From assembly GCF_049889055.1 (NCBI RefSeq), contig NZ_JBLTWO010000013.1, forward strand, positions 1 through 64,000: a stretch of 64,000 nt of DNA, in the 5' to 3' direction. Source of the DNA: Rhizorhabdus sp049889055 (GTDB taxonomy: Bacteria > Pseudomonadota > Alphaproteobacteria > Sphingomonadales > Sphingomonadaceae). Made by a program: the position numbers and the translations under genes. The notes beneath the pieces are model-generated. The model saw nothing but the letters and a program-made list of their open reading frames with translations, had not been told where the DNA came from and did not search any database. Positions 17,433 to 25,493 of this stretch are shown piece after piece; positions within the stretch are counted from its first letter, which is position 1; the number at the start of each line of letters is the position of its first letter.

Positions 17433-18991
17433 GGCGTCTCGCCGTTCTCGGCATCGCGGGCGCGGCCTGCGCCGCGCTGGTCGCCGTCACCCGCTATGAC
17501 AAGACGTCCGCGCCGGGATCGTCTTTCGGCGACAATGTCATCGCTGCGCCGGCAACTGCCGCCGCGCCTCTGCCCAAACAGAAGACCGCATTCGGGATCA
17601 ACCTGTCCACCGTCGCCTATTGGACCGCCGAGCGCTCCTTCATGAACCTGGCGGCCGGGGGCGGCTGGAGTTCGATCATGGGCGGCTGGTCGGAAATGCC
17701 GGCCAATCGCCTCGACCAGCGCGGGACCGTCCTGTCGCTGCGTCCCGGCGAACAGGCGGCGCTGGCGCTGACCCGCCCGCCGCGCAGCTACGATGCCGAT
17801 CTCGCTATCCGTTGCACCTATAAGGGGCAGGGCAAGGTCGCGGGGGTCGCGACCTTCAATCTCCGCGCCAGCCCGGGGCGGATCGACTTCACCTGGCGGC
17901 CCGATGTCCGCACCGCCTATTTCAAGATCGAGGAAACCGATCCTGCCGATCCGGTCCGCGCGATCGACTGCCGCGAGGCCGACGCCGATCCCCGCGCGCT
18001 GTTCGATCCTGCCTTCGTCAAGGAGCTTTCGGCCTACAAAGCGGTCCGCTTCATGGACTGGTCGCTGGCCAATCTGAACGAGGCGGGGGACTGGTCGCGC
18101 CGCACGCCGGCCGACGCCTTCATCCAGCAGTCGCGGCAGGGCGTTGCGGTCGAGCATATGGTGGCGCTGGCCAATCAGGCGGGCGTCGATCCCTGGTTCA
18201 CGCTGCCGTGGAAGGCCGATGCCGTCTATGTCGCCAGCTTCGCGCGCTATGTGCACGAGCATCTCGATCCCAAGCGCACCGCTTATATAGAGGTCGGCAA
18301 CGAAATCTGGAATCTCGACTTCCCCGCCGCGCGGCAGGCGCGCGACGAGGGGATGAAGCTGCGCCTGTCGGCCGACGAGAATGAGGCGCGCATGCGTCGC
18401 TATGCGCAGCGGTCGATCGAGGTCTTCACCATCTGGGAACAGGTCTATGCCGACCGGCCGAAGGGCGTCGTCCGGATCCTGTCGGGGCAGAATGCCTGGC
18501 CCGGCCTCGTCGAATATGCGCTGAACTACAAGGATATGGTCAAGCATATCGATGCGCTGTCGAGCGCGCTTTATTTCGCGCAGACCGTATTGGCCGATCC
18601 CAAGACGCCGACCGCCGATCTCGGCCCGATCTTCGCTGCGATCGATGCGTCTATTCCGGAGACGTTCAAGACCGCGCGGCAGTTCAAGCAGATGGCCGAT
18701 GCCAGGGGCCTGCGCTACATCGGTTATGAGGGCGGGCAGCACGCCACTTATAATGGCCCGGACAAGACGCTGATGGAGCGGCTCAACCGCGATCCTCGCA
18801 TGGGCGACGCCTATCGCCGCTTTCTCACCGGCTGGGACCGCGAGTTCGGCGACCTGCTGATGCTCTACCATTCGACCAGCCCGATCGGCACGACGATGCA
18901 TTTCGGCATGGCCGAGCGTAGCGGTCAGCCGCTGTCGGAGACTCCGAAGCGCAAGGCCCTCCTCGACGCGATCGGCGAACTCCCGCGCTGA
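17429..18991 (+). CDS. Exported glycoside hydrolase-like TIM-barrel protein
   Basis: About 520 aa from the ATG at 17429; a GTG at 17417 is an alternative in-frame start. The N-terminus (MRRLAVLGIAGAACAALVAV) is a signal or membrane-anchor sequence. The central domain has AYIEVGNEIWN, which matches the Asn-Glu acid/base motif of clan-A glycosidases, and a later RYIGYEGGQH where the Glu fits the nucleophile. An N-terminal beta-rich region (about residues 60-180) precedes the barrel. It may cut a plant or bacterial polysaccharide, but no GH family is assigned. Single gene downstream of the tiny leader ORF. Confidence 0.65.
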   Translation: MRRLAVLGIAGAACAALVAVTRYDKTSAPGSSFGDNVIAAPATAAAPLPKQKTAFGINLSTVAYWTAERSFMNLAAGGGWSSIMGGWSEMPANRLDQRGTVLSLRPGEQAALALTRPPRSYDADLAIRCTYKGQGKVAGVATFNLRASPGRIDFTWRPDVRTAYFKIEETDPADPVRAIDCREADADPRALFDPAFVKELSAYKAVRFMDWSLANLNEAGDWSRRTPADAFIQQSRQGVAVEHMVALANQAGVDPWFTLPWKADAVYVASFARYVHEHLDPKRTAYIEVGNEIWNLDFPAARQARDEGMKLRLSADENEARMRRYAQRSIEVFTIWEQVYADRPKGVVRILSGQNAWPGLVEYALNYKDMVKHIDALSSALYFAQTVLADPKTPTADLGPIFAAIDASIPETFKTARQFKQMADARGLRYIGYEGGQHATYNGPDKTLMERLNRDPRMGDAYRRFLTGWDREFGDLLMLYHSTSPIGTTMHFGMAERSGQPLSETPKRKALLDAIGELPR

Positions 18992-19012
18992 ACGGGGAAG
19001 CGGTACCGTTCA
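18989..19012. terminator. Hairpin overlapping the stop codon of the glycosidase-like gene
   Basis: Perfect 7-bp arms TGAACGG and CCGTTCA with a ten-base loop; the left arm begins with the stop codon itself. There is no T tract, so termination is only suggested. Confidence 0.4.
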
Positions 19013-19213
19013 AGCTGGCACTCGTCAGAACTCGCCCAACAGGCGTCTATCGGCTAGCATGGCTGCCATTTCTCCTGTTCCGGTCGATCTAGTCAGACAC
19101 CGCGTCCGCCAGCGGCAGGCATGATCCGCCTGTCGGACTTTTTGCTCTGTTCCTCCCTTAAGACGTTGCGAGGCAAGTAACTCGGCCTGTGGGCGCTGCA
19201 AGGATGTGCGTTG

Positions 19214-21040
19214 ATGGGTGGCAGATTCTATGTGTCCGTAGATGGCGGACAGATCCACGGACGCAGGGTAGGGACTGGCGAAACACCGGTGATCCTCTTG
19301 CACCGAACACCGGTTTCATCGGCAAGCTTCACTCTCGTGATGGAGTATCTGGCACGTTCCGGACAGGCTTCCATCGCGTTGGACACGCCCGGTTTCGGTC
19401 AGAGCTTCCAACCCCATGGCGCGCCGACTGCACGGGATTACGGGGCTTGGTTGCTTGCCGCGATCGACGCCCTCGACATCGATCGCTTCCATCTCGCGGG
19501 ACATCATACCGGTACGCACTTTGCTGCCGAGATAGCCGCTATGGCGCCCGAACGCTGCCTGTCGCTAACGCTATCCGGGGTCATGATGGCCGACCAGGAT
19601 GAGCGCGCTTCGACCCGGAAGAACATGGCGACCGTGCCACCGATCGACCTCGATGGCACCTATCTGGCCGAAACATTCGCGCTGATGCGTTCGCTGTTTC
19701 TCGATCCGGTGACCGAACTCGTCCATGCCGAGACGCTGGGGGCGATCGTTGCCGGACCTGGACGCGACCTGGCCTTCGACGCGATTTTCGCTCAGGACTT
19801 TGGTGCGGTCCTCGCCACGATCCTGGAAGCGGGCCGCACCGCCGTGCGAGTGGTGCAGGCGAGCGACGATCCCTTCACCCTCAACGGAATGTTGAGCAGG
19901 GTACGGCAACAATTTCCGAGCGTGCCAGTCGATTTAACCGGCCCCGCTTTCCTCGCGACACCTGAACGGCAAAGCGGCGCGTTCGCTCGTTCGGTCCTGC
20001 GTCAGACAAAAGATAGGGAATCCATGAACAATCGACGCTACCATCTCGTCCGGTCCACCGCCGGCTATGACCTGGTCAGGAGCGATGGATCCATTCCCGA
20101 ACCTGGTGCTGGTGAGATCCTGGTTCGGGTCCACGCTGTGTCGATCAATCGGCGCGACATAGGCGTCCGAGATCTATCCTATCCGGTGAACGGTGCGGAC
20201 CATTTTACTCCCCTTTCCGATGCAGCGGGCGAGATCGTGGCAGTGGGTGCAGGCGTAACGCAGTGGAAGGCGGGCGACCGGGTGGCTTCGGCCTTTCTGC
20301 AGAACCAGCCAGCGGGCCGCCTTACCCTGCCTGGCGTTCTGTCTGCGCTGGGGGCTGGGGGACCGGGCGTCTTTGCCGATTACGTCATTCTTTCCGAGAA
20401 CGGGCTCGTCGCAATCCCGGAAGGCTGGAGTTACGAGGAGGCCGCTTGTTTGCCCTGCGCCGGCGTGACCGCATGGTCTGCGCTACGCCCTCTCGGCAAT
20501 GTCCAGCCTGGCGACAGCGTAGCGGTGATCGGAACCGGCGGCGTGGCGCTGTTTGCCATTCAGCTTGCAGCGGCAATGGGCGCACGGCCGATCGTCCTGT
20601 CTTCCAGCGAGGACAAGATCGCGAAGGCAAGATCGCTCGGTGCTGTGGATGCCATCAATTACCGTGAGTGCCCGGAATGGGGCGGTGAGTTGCGCAAGCG
20701 GACCAATAGCGCCGGGGTCGATCATGTGATCGAGCTCGGGGGCGCGGGAACTTTGCAGAACTCATTGTCTGCATTGGGGCTAAACGGTCATTTGGCACTC
20801 ATTGGGGCGCTCGATGGATTTGGCGGAACGATCGACGCCTTGCCATTGATCTTCTCGGCCCTCCGCTTGAGTGCCGTAATGGTCGGCTCGCGCAAGGACC
20901 ATGAGGACCTCGCAGAATTCATGGCCGGCAAAGGGCTGAAACCCGTAATCGACAGCAGCTATCCCTTCGATCAGGCGGAAGCCGCTTATACAAGGGCCAG
21001 TCAGGGCGCCTTTGGCAAAGTGGTGGTGACCCTTGGTTGA
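19214..21040 (+). CDS. Alpha/beta-hydrolase-like domain fused to an MDR-family NAD(P) oxidoreductase
   Basis: One 608-aa open frame holding two normally separate proteins. Residues 1-270 resemble an alpha/beta hydrolase (oxyanion region ILLHRTPVSS, elbow AGHHTGTHFA), but the nucleophile position is His98 instead of Ser and I find no C-terminal catalytic His. Residues 271-608 form a zinc-independent-looking medium-chain dehydrogenase with the Rossmann motif GTGGVALFAIQLAAAMGA. The second part begins with MNNRRYHLV at 20024, preceded by AGGGAA, so it could also be translated on its own. GC is slightly lower than in the neighbours. It may be a true fusion, or two genes joined by loss of a stop codon. 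Substrate unknown. Confidence 0.8.
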   Translation: MGGRFYVSVDGGQIHGRRVGTGETPVILLHRTPVSSASFTLVMEYLARSGQASIALDTPGFGQSFQPHGAPTARDYGAWLLAAIDALDIDRFHLAGHHTGTHFAAEIAAMAPERCLSLTLSGVMMADQDERASTRKNMATVPPIDLDGTYLAETFALMRSLFLDPVTELVHAETLGAIVAGPGRDLAFDAIFAQDFGAVLATILEAGRTAVRVVQASDDPFTLNGMLSRVRQQFPSVPVDLTGPAFLATPERQSGAFARSVLRQTKDRESMNNRRYHLVRSTAGYDLVRSDGSIPEPGAGEILVRVHAVSINRRDIGVRDLSYPVNGADHFTPLSDAAGEIVAVGAGVTQWKAGDRVASAFLQNQPAGRLTLPGVLSALGAGGPGVFADYVILSENGLVAIPEGWSYEEAACLPCAGVTAWSALRPLGNVQPGDSVAVIGTGGVALFAIQLAAAMGARPIVLSSSEDKIAKARSLGAVDAINYRECPEWGGELRKRTNSAGVDHVIELGGAGTLQNSLSALGLNGHLALIGALDGFGGTIDALPLIFSALRLSAVMVGSRKDHEDLAEFMAGKGLKPVIDSSYPFDQAEAAYTRASQGAFGKVVVTLG

Positions 21041-21133
21041 GCCGAAAGACCACTTCGTAGCGGCGTAGTCCTGGCAAAACTGCCACGCTGATAATCGGGC
21101 AGCGAACCTTCTCCCGCTCGCGAACGGAGTGGC

Positions 21134-22000
21134 CTAGTTCGCCGTCACTTCATGGGCGAAGGCCGCGACGTCCTTGAGCACGGGCACGTCGCCCCGAAAC
21201 GGTTTGGCGAGACCGGTGACGATGCCGACATGGCCGGTCTTCGGATATATTTTCAGTTCCGAATCCGCACCGGCGGCACGCAGGCGACGGGACAGGTTGA
21301 TCGAGTTCTTCGGCCAGACGGTGCCGTCCTCGCCGCCATGGAGCAGCAGGGTCGGGGGTGACCCGGCAGAGGCATAGTGGATCGGCTGGGTCTCGTCAGC
21401 ACGCGGCCAGGCGCCGAAGGTCTTCTCCACCACCGCCCCCTTCAGCGGCAGGAAATCATAGGGCCCTGCCAGCCCCGCAAAGCCCCGCACGGCGGCGCGA
21501 TCGGCGCCCAGCCATTGCGGGTCGAGCGCCAGCATCGCGGCATTATAAGCCCCCGCCGAGTGGCCGACGAGGACGATCCGATCGGGATCGCCGCCATATT
21601 GCGCGGCATGGGCACGCGCCCAGCGGACGGCGGCAGCGCAATCCTCGAGGAAGCCGGGAAAGCGGACCTCGGGCACCAGTCGATAGTCGGGCACGACCGT
21701 GACGAAGCCCTGTCCCGCGAGTGCGCGGCCGGCGAAATGATAGCCCTCGCGGGTGCCGTCGGCCCAGGAGCCGCCATAGAAGAAGACGATCATCGGAAGT
21801 TTCGCGCCGTCGCGCGCGACCGGAGCGTAGACGTCGAGCATCCGGCGCGGGCCTTCGCCATAAGCAATGTCGCCCGCGACCTTCCGGCTGCTGCCGTCCT
21901 TCGGCATCACCGCGTCGAAGGTTCGCAGCGGCGAACAGGCAGCGATCGCCAGTGCCCCGCCAAGGACCAGGGCAAGCCCCGCCACCGTCAGTCTCGTCAT
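21134..22000 (-). CDS. Alpha/beta-hydrolase esterase, likely lipoprotein
   Basis: 288 aa from MTRLTVAGLALVL. The signal peptide ends in ALAIAAC, which is close to a lipobox, so membrane anchoring is likely. The catalytic domain shows the oxyanion region IVFFYGGSW, VPDYRLVPEVRFP, the nucleophile elbow VGHSAGAYNA with Ser, and a C-terminal GHVGIVTGL that supplies the His. It is of the BD-FAE/carboxylesterase type that de-esterifies small or polysaccharide-linked acyl groups. Stands alone; convergent with the fusion gene. Confidence 0.85.
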   Translation of the reverse strand: MTRLTVAGLALVLGGALAIAACSPLRTFDAVMPKDGSSRKVAGDIAYGEGPRRMLDVYAPVARDGAKLPMIVFFYGGSWADGTREGYHFAGRALAGQGFVTVVPDYRLVPEVRFPGFLEDCAAAVRWARAHAAQYGGDPDRIVLVGHSAGAYNAAMLALDPQWLGADRAAVRGFAGLAGPYDFLPLKGAVVEKTFGAWPRADETQPIHYASAGSPPTLLLHGGEDGTVWPKNSINLSRRLRAAGADSELKIYPKTGHVGIVTGLAKPFRGDVPVLKDVAAFAHEVTAN

Positions 22001-22101
22001 CATCCCTCCGCACATATCGGATATCAGGCACTACGCCAGTCGGGCCGTTTCGGTTGCGTCATGCGTTGTCGCGCAGAACCTCAGCACGAAAGGACATATC
22101 G

Positions 22102-22527
22102 ATGATCGTTCGCAGCGGATCGGCCAGCTATTCGGGCCTCGGCAAGGATGGGAAGGGCCATGTCTCGACCCAGTCGGGCGTGCTGTCCGACCAGCCTTAT
22201 GGTTTCAACACACGCTTTGAGGACGGCAAGGGCACCAACCCCGAGGAACTGATCGCCGCCGCCCACGCCTCCTGCTTCACCATGGCGCTGAGCTTTGCGC
22301 TGGCGGGCGCCGGCTATACGGCCGGCGAGTTGAAGACCGAGGCGAAGGTATCGCTCGACAAGGACGGCGCCGGCTTCAAGGTGACCCGCTCGGCGCTGAC
22401 GCTGGAAGCGCAGGTCGATGGCATCGACGAGACGGAGTTCGGGCGTATCGCCGACGAGGCCAAGGCCAATTGCCCGATCTCGAAACTGCTCAACGCGGAG
22501 ATCACGCTGGACCGCAAGCTGGTCTGA
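22102..22527 (+). CDS. OsmC-family peroxiredoxin
   Basis: 141 aa starting MIVRSGSASYSGLGKDGKG. The conserved NPEELIAAAHASCFTMALSFAL segment holds the first catalytic Cys, and the second Cys lies in EAKANCPISKLLNAE. OsmC proteins reduce organic hydroperoxides using these two thiols. Cytosolic and usually stress-induced. I start it at the ATG at 22102, directly after GAAAGGACATATCG, which supplies a good ribosome-binding site. It is divergent from the esterase gene. Confidence 0.93.
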   Translation: MIVRSGSASYSGLGKDGKGHVSTQSGVLSDQPYGFNTRFEDGKGTNPEELIAAAHASCFTMALSFALAGAGYTAGELKTEAKVSLDKDGAGFKVTRSALTLEAQVDGIDETEFGRIADEAKANCPISKLLNAEITLDRKLV

Positions 22528-22543
22528 TCGTTCGGATGCGAAA

Positions 22544-22572
22544 GAGGCTCCGACGGAACACGCCGGAGCCTC
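22544..22572. terminator. Terminator-like hairpin after osmC
   Basis: Perfect 9-bp arms GAGGCTCCG and CGGAGCCTC with an 11-base loop, 16 bases past the stop codon and before the convergent small gene. No T tract follows. Confidence 0.55.
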
Positions 22573-22625
22573 GATCAGTTGGTGAACGGTAGGAAAGGGA
22601 GCGTTGGACGCTGCCCCGGCCGTGG

Positions 22626-22841
22626 TCAGCGCTGCTGGTCGCGATCGGGAAGGCGATCCTGCCGATCGGCTTCCTCGCGATCGGCCTGTCCGCCCGAGGA
22701 CTTGCCGTCCTGCTCGCGGCGCTGGTCCTGGCGCTGTTGCTCCAGCTGGCCGTCGCGCTGCTGATCCTGCTGGCTCTGCGAGCCGCGGCCCTGGTCCATC
22801 TGCTGATTGCGGTCGTTGCCGCCCTGGCGATTCTCGCTCAT
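22626..22841 (-). CDS. Small hydrophilic Gln/Asp/Arg-rich protein, 71 aa
   Basis: From MSENRQGGNDRNQQ the protein is almost entirely polar, with repeated QQ, DQ, RR and RD pairs and no hydrophobic core, so it is probably disordered. Small hydrophilic proteins of this kind are often stress-related, but I cannot name a family. An upstream in-frame start would add residues of a different, more ordinary composition and is not preferred. The repetitive composition could also arise by chance from GC-rich antisense sequence, so confidence is moderate. Confidence 0.5.
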   Translation of the reverse strand: MSENRQGGNDRNQQMDQGRGSQSQQDQQRDGQLEQQRQDQRREQDGKSSGGQADREEADRQDRLPDRDQQR

Positions 22842-23037
22842 GGCATCATCTCCTGTGATCGTCCCGGAAGCGGGATGCGGGTAGAACAGACCGGCAATGA
22901 CCTTCGTTCCTGGCCATTCGCCCAAGTGTTTGAAAATGCGATATTGTGCCTGCGAAACGATGCGCGCCGCATTGCAGGCGTTGCGAAGCGGCGGCTTGGC
23001 CCCTAGGACGCGGGCGTCATTGAGTCAGGGGATAGCT

Positions 23038-24330
23038 ATGTCGCAACCGTTGAGGGTGGCGCTCGCGGGACTGGGTACGGTCGGGGCCGGGGTCGTCAAG
23101 TTGATCGACGAGAACCGCACGCTGATCGAGCGTCGTGCCGGTCGTCCGATCGAGGTCGTCGCGGTTTCAGCGCGCGACCGGTCGCGTGATCGCGGTGTCG
23201 ATCTCGCCCGCTTCGCCTGGGTCGACGATGCGACCACGCTGGCCGCGGCGCATGATGTGGACGTCGTGGTCGAACTCGTCGGCGGTGCCGATGGCCCGGC
23301 GCTCACGCTGGCGCGCGAGACGCTTGCCGCCGGCAAGCCCTTCGTGACCGCCAACAAGGCGATGATCGCGCATCATGGCATCGAACTGGCGACCATCGCC
23401 GAAAAACAGGGCGTCGCGCTGAAATACGAAGCCGCCGTCGCAGGCGGCATTCCGGTGATCAAGGGGCTGCGCGAGGGCGCCGCCGCCAATGTCATCAGCC
23501 ATGTTTTCGGCATCCTGAACGGCACCTGCAACTATATCCTGACCGAGATGGAGGAGAAGGGCGCCAGCTTCGCCGATGTCCTCGCCGAGGCGCAGCGGCT
23601 GGGCTATGCCGAGGCCGATCCCAGCTTCGACATCGACGGCGTCGACGCCGCGCACAAGCTGTCGATCCTCTCCAGCCTGGCCTTCGGCACGGCGGTCGAC
23701 TTCGCATCGATCGCGATCACCGGTATCCGCCACGTCATCGCGGCCGATATTGCCGAGGCTGCCGCTCTGGGCTTCCGCGTCCGGCTGGTCGGCCATGGCG
23801 AGGCGAGCGACAAGGGGCTGTTCCAGCGGGTCCACCCCTGCCTCGTCCCGCTCAGCCATCCGCTCGCCCATGTCTCGGGCTCGCTCAACGCGGTCGTGGC
23901 GCATGGCAATTTCGTCGGCCAGCTGTTCTTTCAGGGGCGCGGCGCGGGCGAGGGGCCGACCGCTTCCGCTGTGGTCGCCGACCTGATCGACATTGCGCGC
24001 GGCGAAACCGGGCCGGCCTTTGCCATGCCCGTCGCCGCCCTTGCCACGCCTGCGCCGGCGAAGGCGGGGGATCGTCGCGGTCGCGCCTATCTGCGCTTCA
24101 CCGTCGCCGACCGCCCCGGCGTCCTGGCAGAGCTGACCGCGGCGATGCGCGACGCGGGCGTCTCGATCGAAAGCCTGATCCAGCGCGGCGCGTCGGACGA
24201 TGGCAATGTGCTGATCGCGATGGTCACCCATGTCGGCCCGGAACGCGCCGTGGTCGATGCGCTCGACCGGCTCGAAGGCTCCCAGAGCCTTGCCGGCAAG
24301 CCGATGCTCATGCACATTCTCGACGACTGA
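23038..24330 (+). CDS. hom: Homoserine dehydrogenase with ACT domain
   Basis: 430 aa. NAD(P)-binding GLGTVGAGVVKL near the N-terminus, the catalytic region FGILNGTCNYILTEM and DIDGVDAAHKLSILSSLAF, and a C-terminal ACT domain (LRFTVADRPGVLAEL) that usually confers threonine feedback inhibition. It reduces aspartate semialdehyde to homoserine, the branch point to threonine and methionine. Start chosen at the ATG at 23038 (MSQPLRVALAGLG); upstream in-frame starts add unrelated sequence. It is followed by glpX after about 97 bases, and the hom-glpX-recJ order is familiar from sphingomonads. Confidence 0.96.
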   Translation: MSQPLRVALAGLGTVGAGVVKLIDENRTLIERRAGRPIEVVAVSARDRSRDRGVDLARFAWVDDATTLAAAHDVDVVVELVGGADGPALTLARETLAAGKPFVTANKAMIAHHGIELATIAEKQGVALKYEAAVAGGIPVIKGLREGAAANVISHVFGILNGTCNYILTEMEEKGASFADVLAEAQRLGYAEADPSFDIDGVDAAHKLSILSSLAFGTAVDFASIAITGIRHVIAADIAEAAALGFRVRLVGHGEASDKGLFQRVHPCLVPLSHPLAHVSGSLNAVVAHGNFVGQLFFQGRGAGEGPTASAVVADLIDIARGETGPAFAMPVAALATPAPAKAGDRRGRAYLRFTVADRPGVLAELTAAMRDAGVSIESLIQRGASDDGNVLIAMVTHVGPERAVVDALDRLEGSQSLAGKPMLMHILDD

Positions 24331-24427
24331 TCGCAATCGCGGGCCCGGCCGCGCCGGGCTTCTCGACATTGTAACCGGCCTCGCCTAAGCGCTTCGGCCG
24401 AACGAAAAGCAGAAAAGGCATTCCTTG

Positions 24428-25402
24428 ATGGTGAAGGCAAGCAAGGCCCTCGACCGGGTCCTCGTTCTGGAGATGGTGCGCGTTACCGAGGCTGCGGCGA
24501 TCGCCGCGTCGAAGCTGATCGGCCGGGGTGACGAGAAGGCGGCCGACCATGCCGCAGTCGAAGCGATGCGCGAGGCTTTCAACGGCCTCGAGTTCGACGG
24601 CACCGTCGTGATAGGCGAGGGCGAGCGCGACGAAGCCCCGATGCTCTACATCGGCGAGAAGGTCGGATCGGGCATCGGCACCGGCCCGAAGATCGACATT
24701 GCTCTCGATCCGCTCGAAGGCACCACCATCACCGCCAAGGCCGGCCCCAACGCGCTGGCCGTGCTGGCGATCGCCGAAGAAGGCGGCCTGCTCAACGCAC
24801 CCGACGTCTACATGGACAAGCTGGCGATCGGGCCGGGCTATGCAGACGGGATCGTCGGCCTCGACCGCAGCCCGACCGAGAATGTCAAGGCGCTGGCCAA
24901 GGCCAAAGGCGTCGAGCCCGACGAGATCATCGCCTGCGTGCTCGATCGTCCGCGCCACGAAAAGCTGATCGCCGAGCTGCGCTCGCTCGGCTGCGGCATC
25001 GTCCTCATTCCCGACGGCGACGTCGCCGGCGTGATCGCGGTGACCAATCCCGACACGACGATCGACATCTATATGGGCTCGGGCGGCGCGCCGGAAGGCG
25101 TGCTCGCGGCGGCGGCGCTGAAGTGCGTCGGTGGCCAGTTCGAGGGCCGGCTGCTGTTCCGTAACGAGGACGAGAAGTCGCGCGCCCGCCGCTGGGGCGT
25201 CACCGATTTCGACCGGATCTACAAGCTCGACGATCTGGTGAAGGGCGATGCCATCTTCGCTGCAACGGGCGTCACCGACGGCTCGCTGCTCGAAGGTGTC
25301 AAGCGCCGTGCCAATGGCCTGATGACCACCGAGAGCGTCGTGATGCGCGCCTCCTCCGGCACGGTCCGCTGGGTCAAGGGCGAGCACCGCAAGACCCGCT
25401 GA
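24428..25402 (+). CDS. glpX: Class II fructose-1,6-bisphosphatase
   Basis: 324 aa starting MVKASKALDRVLVLEMVRVTE, the standard GlpX opening. The metal-binding motif DPLEGTT lies in IALDPLEGTTIT, and IGEGERDEAPML is conserved too. It removes the 1-phosphate from fructose-1,6-bisphosphate in gluconeogenesis, needed for growth on organic acids and aromatics, the kind of substrate this genome appears suited to. Downstream lies a terminator hairpin, so it probably ends a hom-glpX transcript. Confidence 0.95.
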   Translation: MVKASKALDRVLVLEMVRVTEAAAIAASKLIGRGDEKAADHAAVEAMREAFNGLEFDGTVVIGEGERDEAPMLYIGEKVGSGIGTGPKIDIALDPLEGTTITAKAGPNALAVLAIAEEGGLLNAPDVYMDKLAIGPGYADGIVGLDRSPTENVKALAKAKGVEPDEIIACVLDRPRHEKLIAELRSLGCGIVLIPDGDVAGVIAVTNPDTTIDIYMGSGGAPEGVLAAAALKCVGGQFEGRLLFRNEDEKSRARRWGVTDFDRIYKLDDLVKGDAIFAATGVTDGSLLEGVKRRANGLMTTESVVMRASSGTVRWVKGEHRKTR

Positions 25403-25431
25403 TCCGTTCCGGACAAGCGGTAAGGAACAAG

Positions 25432-25464
25432 GGGCGTCCACCACGCGGGGGGCGCCCTTTCCTT
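25432..25464 (+). terminator. Rho-independent terminator after glpX
   Basis: An 8-bp stem with one G-T pair (left arm 25432-25439, right arm 25450-25457) followed by TTTCCTTT. Separates glpX from recJ. Confidence 0.65.
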
Positions 25465-25493
25465 TGGGGGCAGCAAGGCGCTAAGGCAGCGCC

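Noticed and set aside
22842..23037. Riboswitch or leader attenuator before hom
   Set aside because: The region has no run of Thr/Ile/Met codons in a leader ORF and no stem arrangement I could recognise as a known riboswitch.
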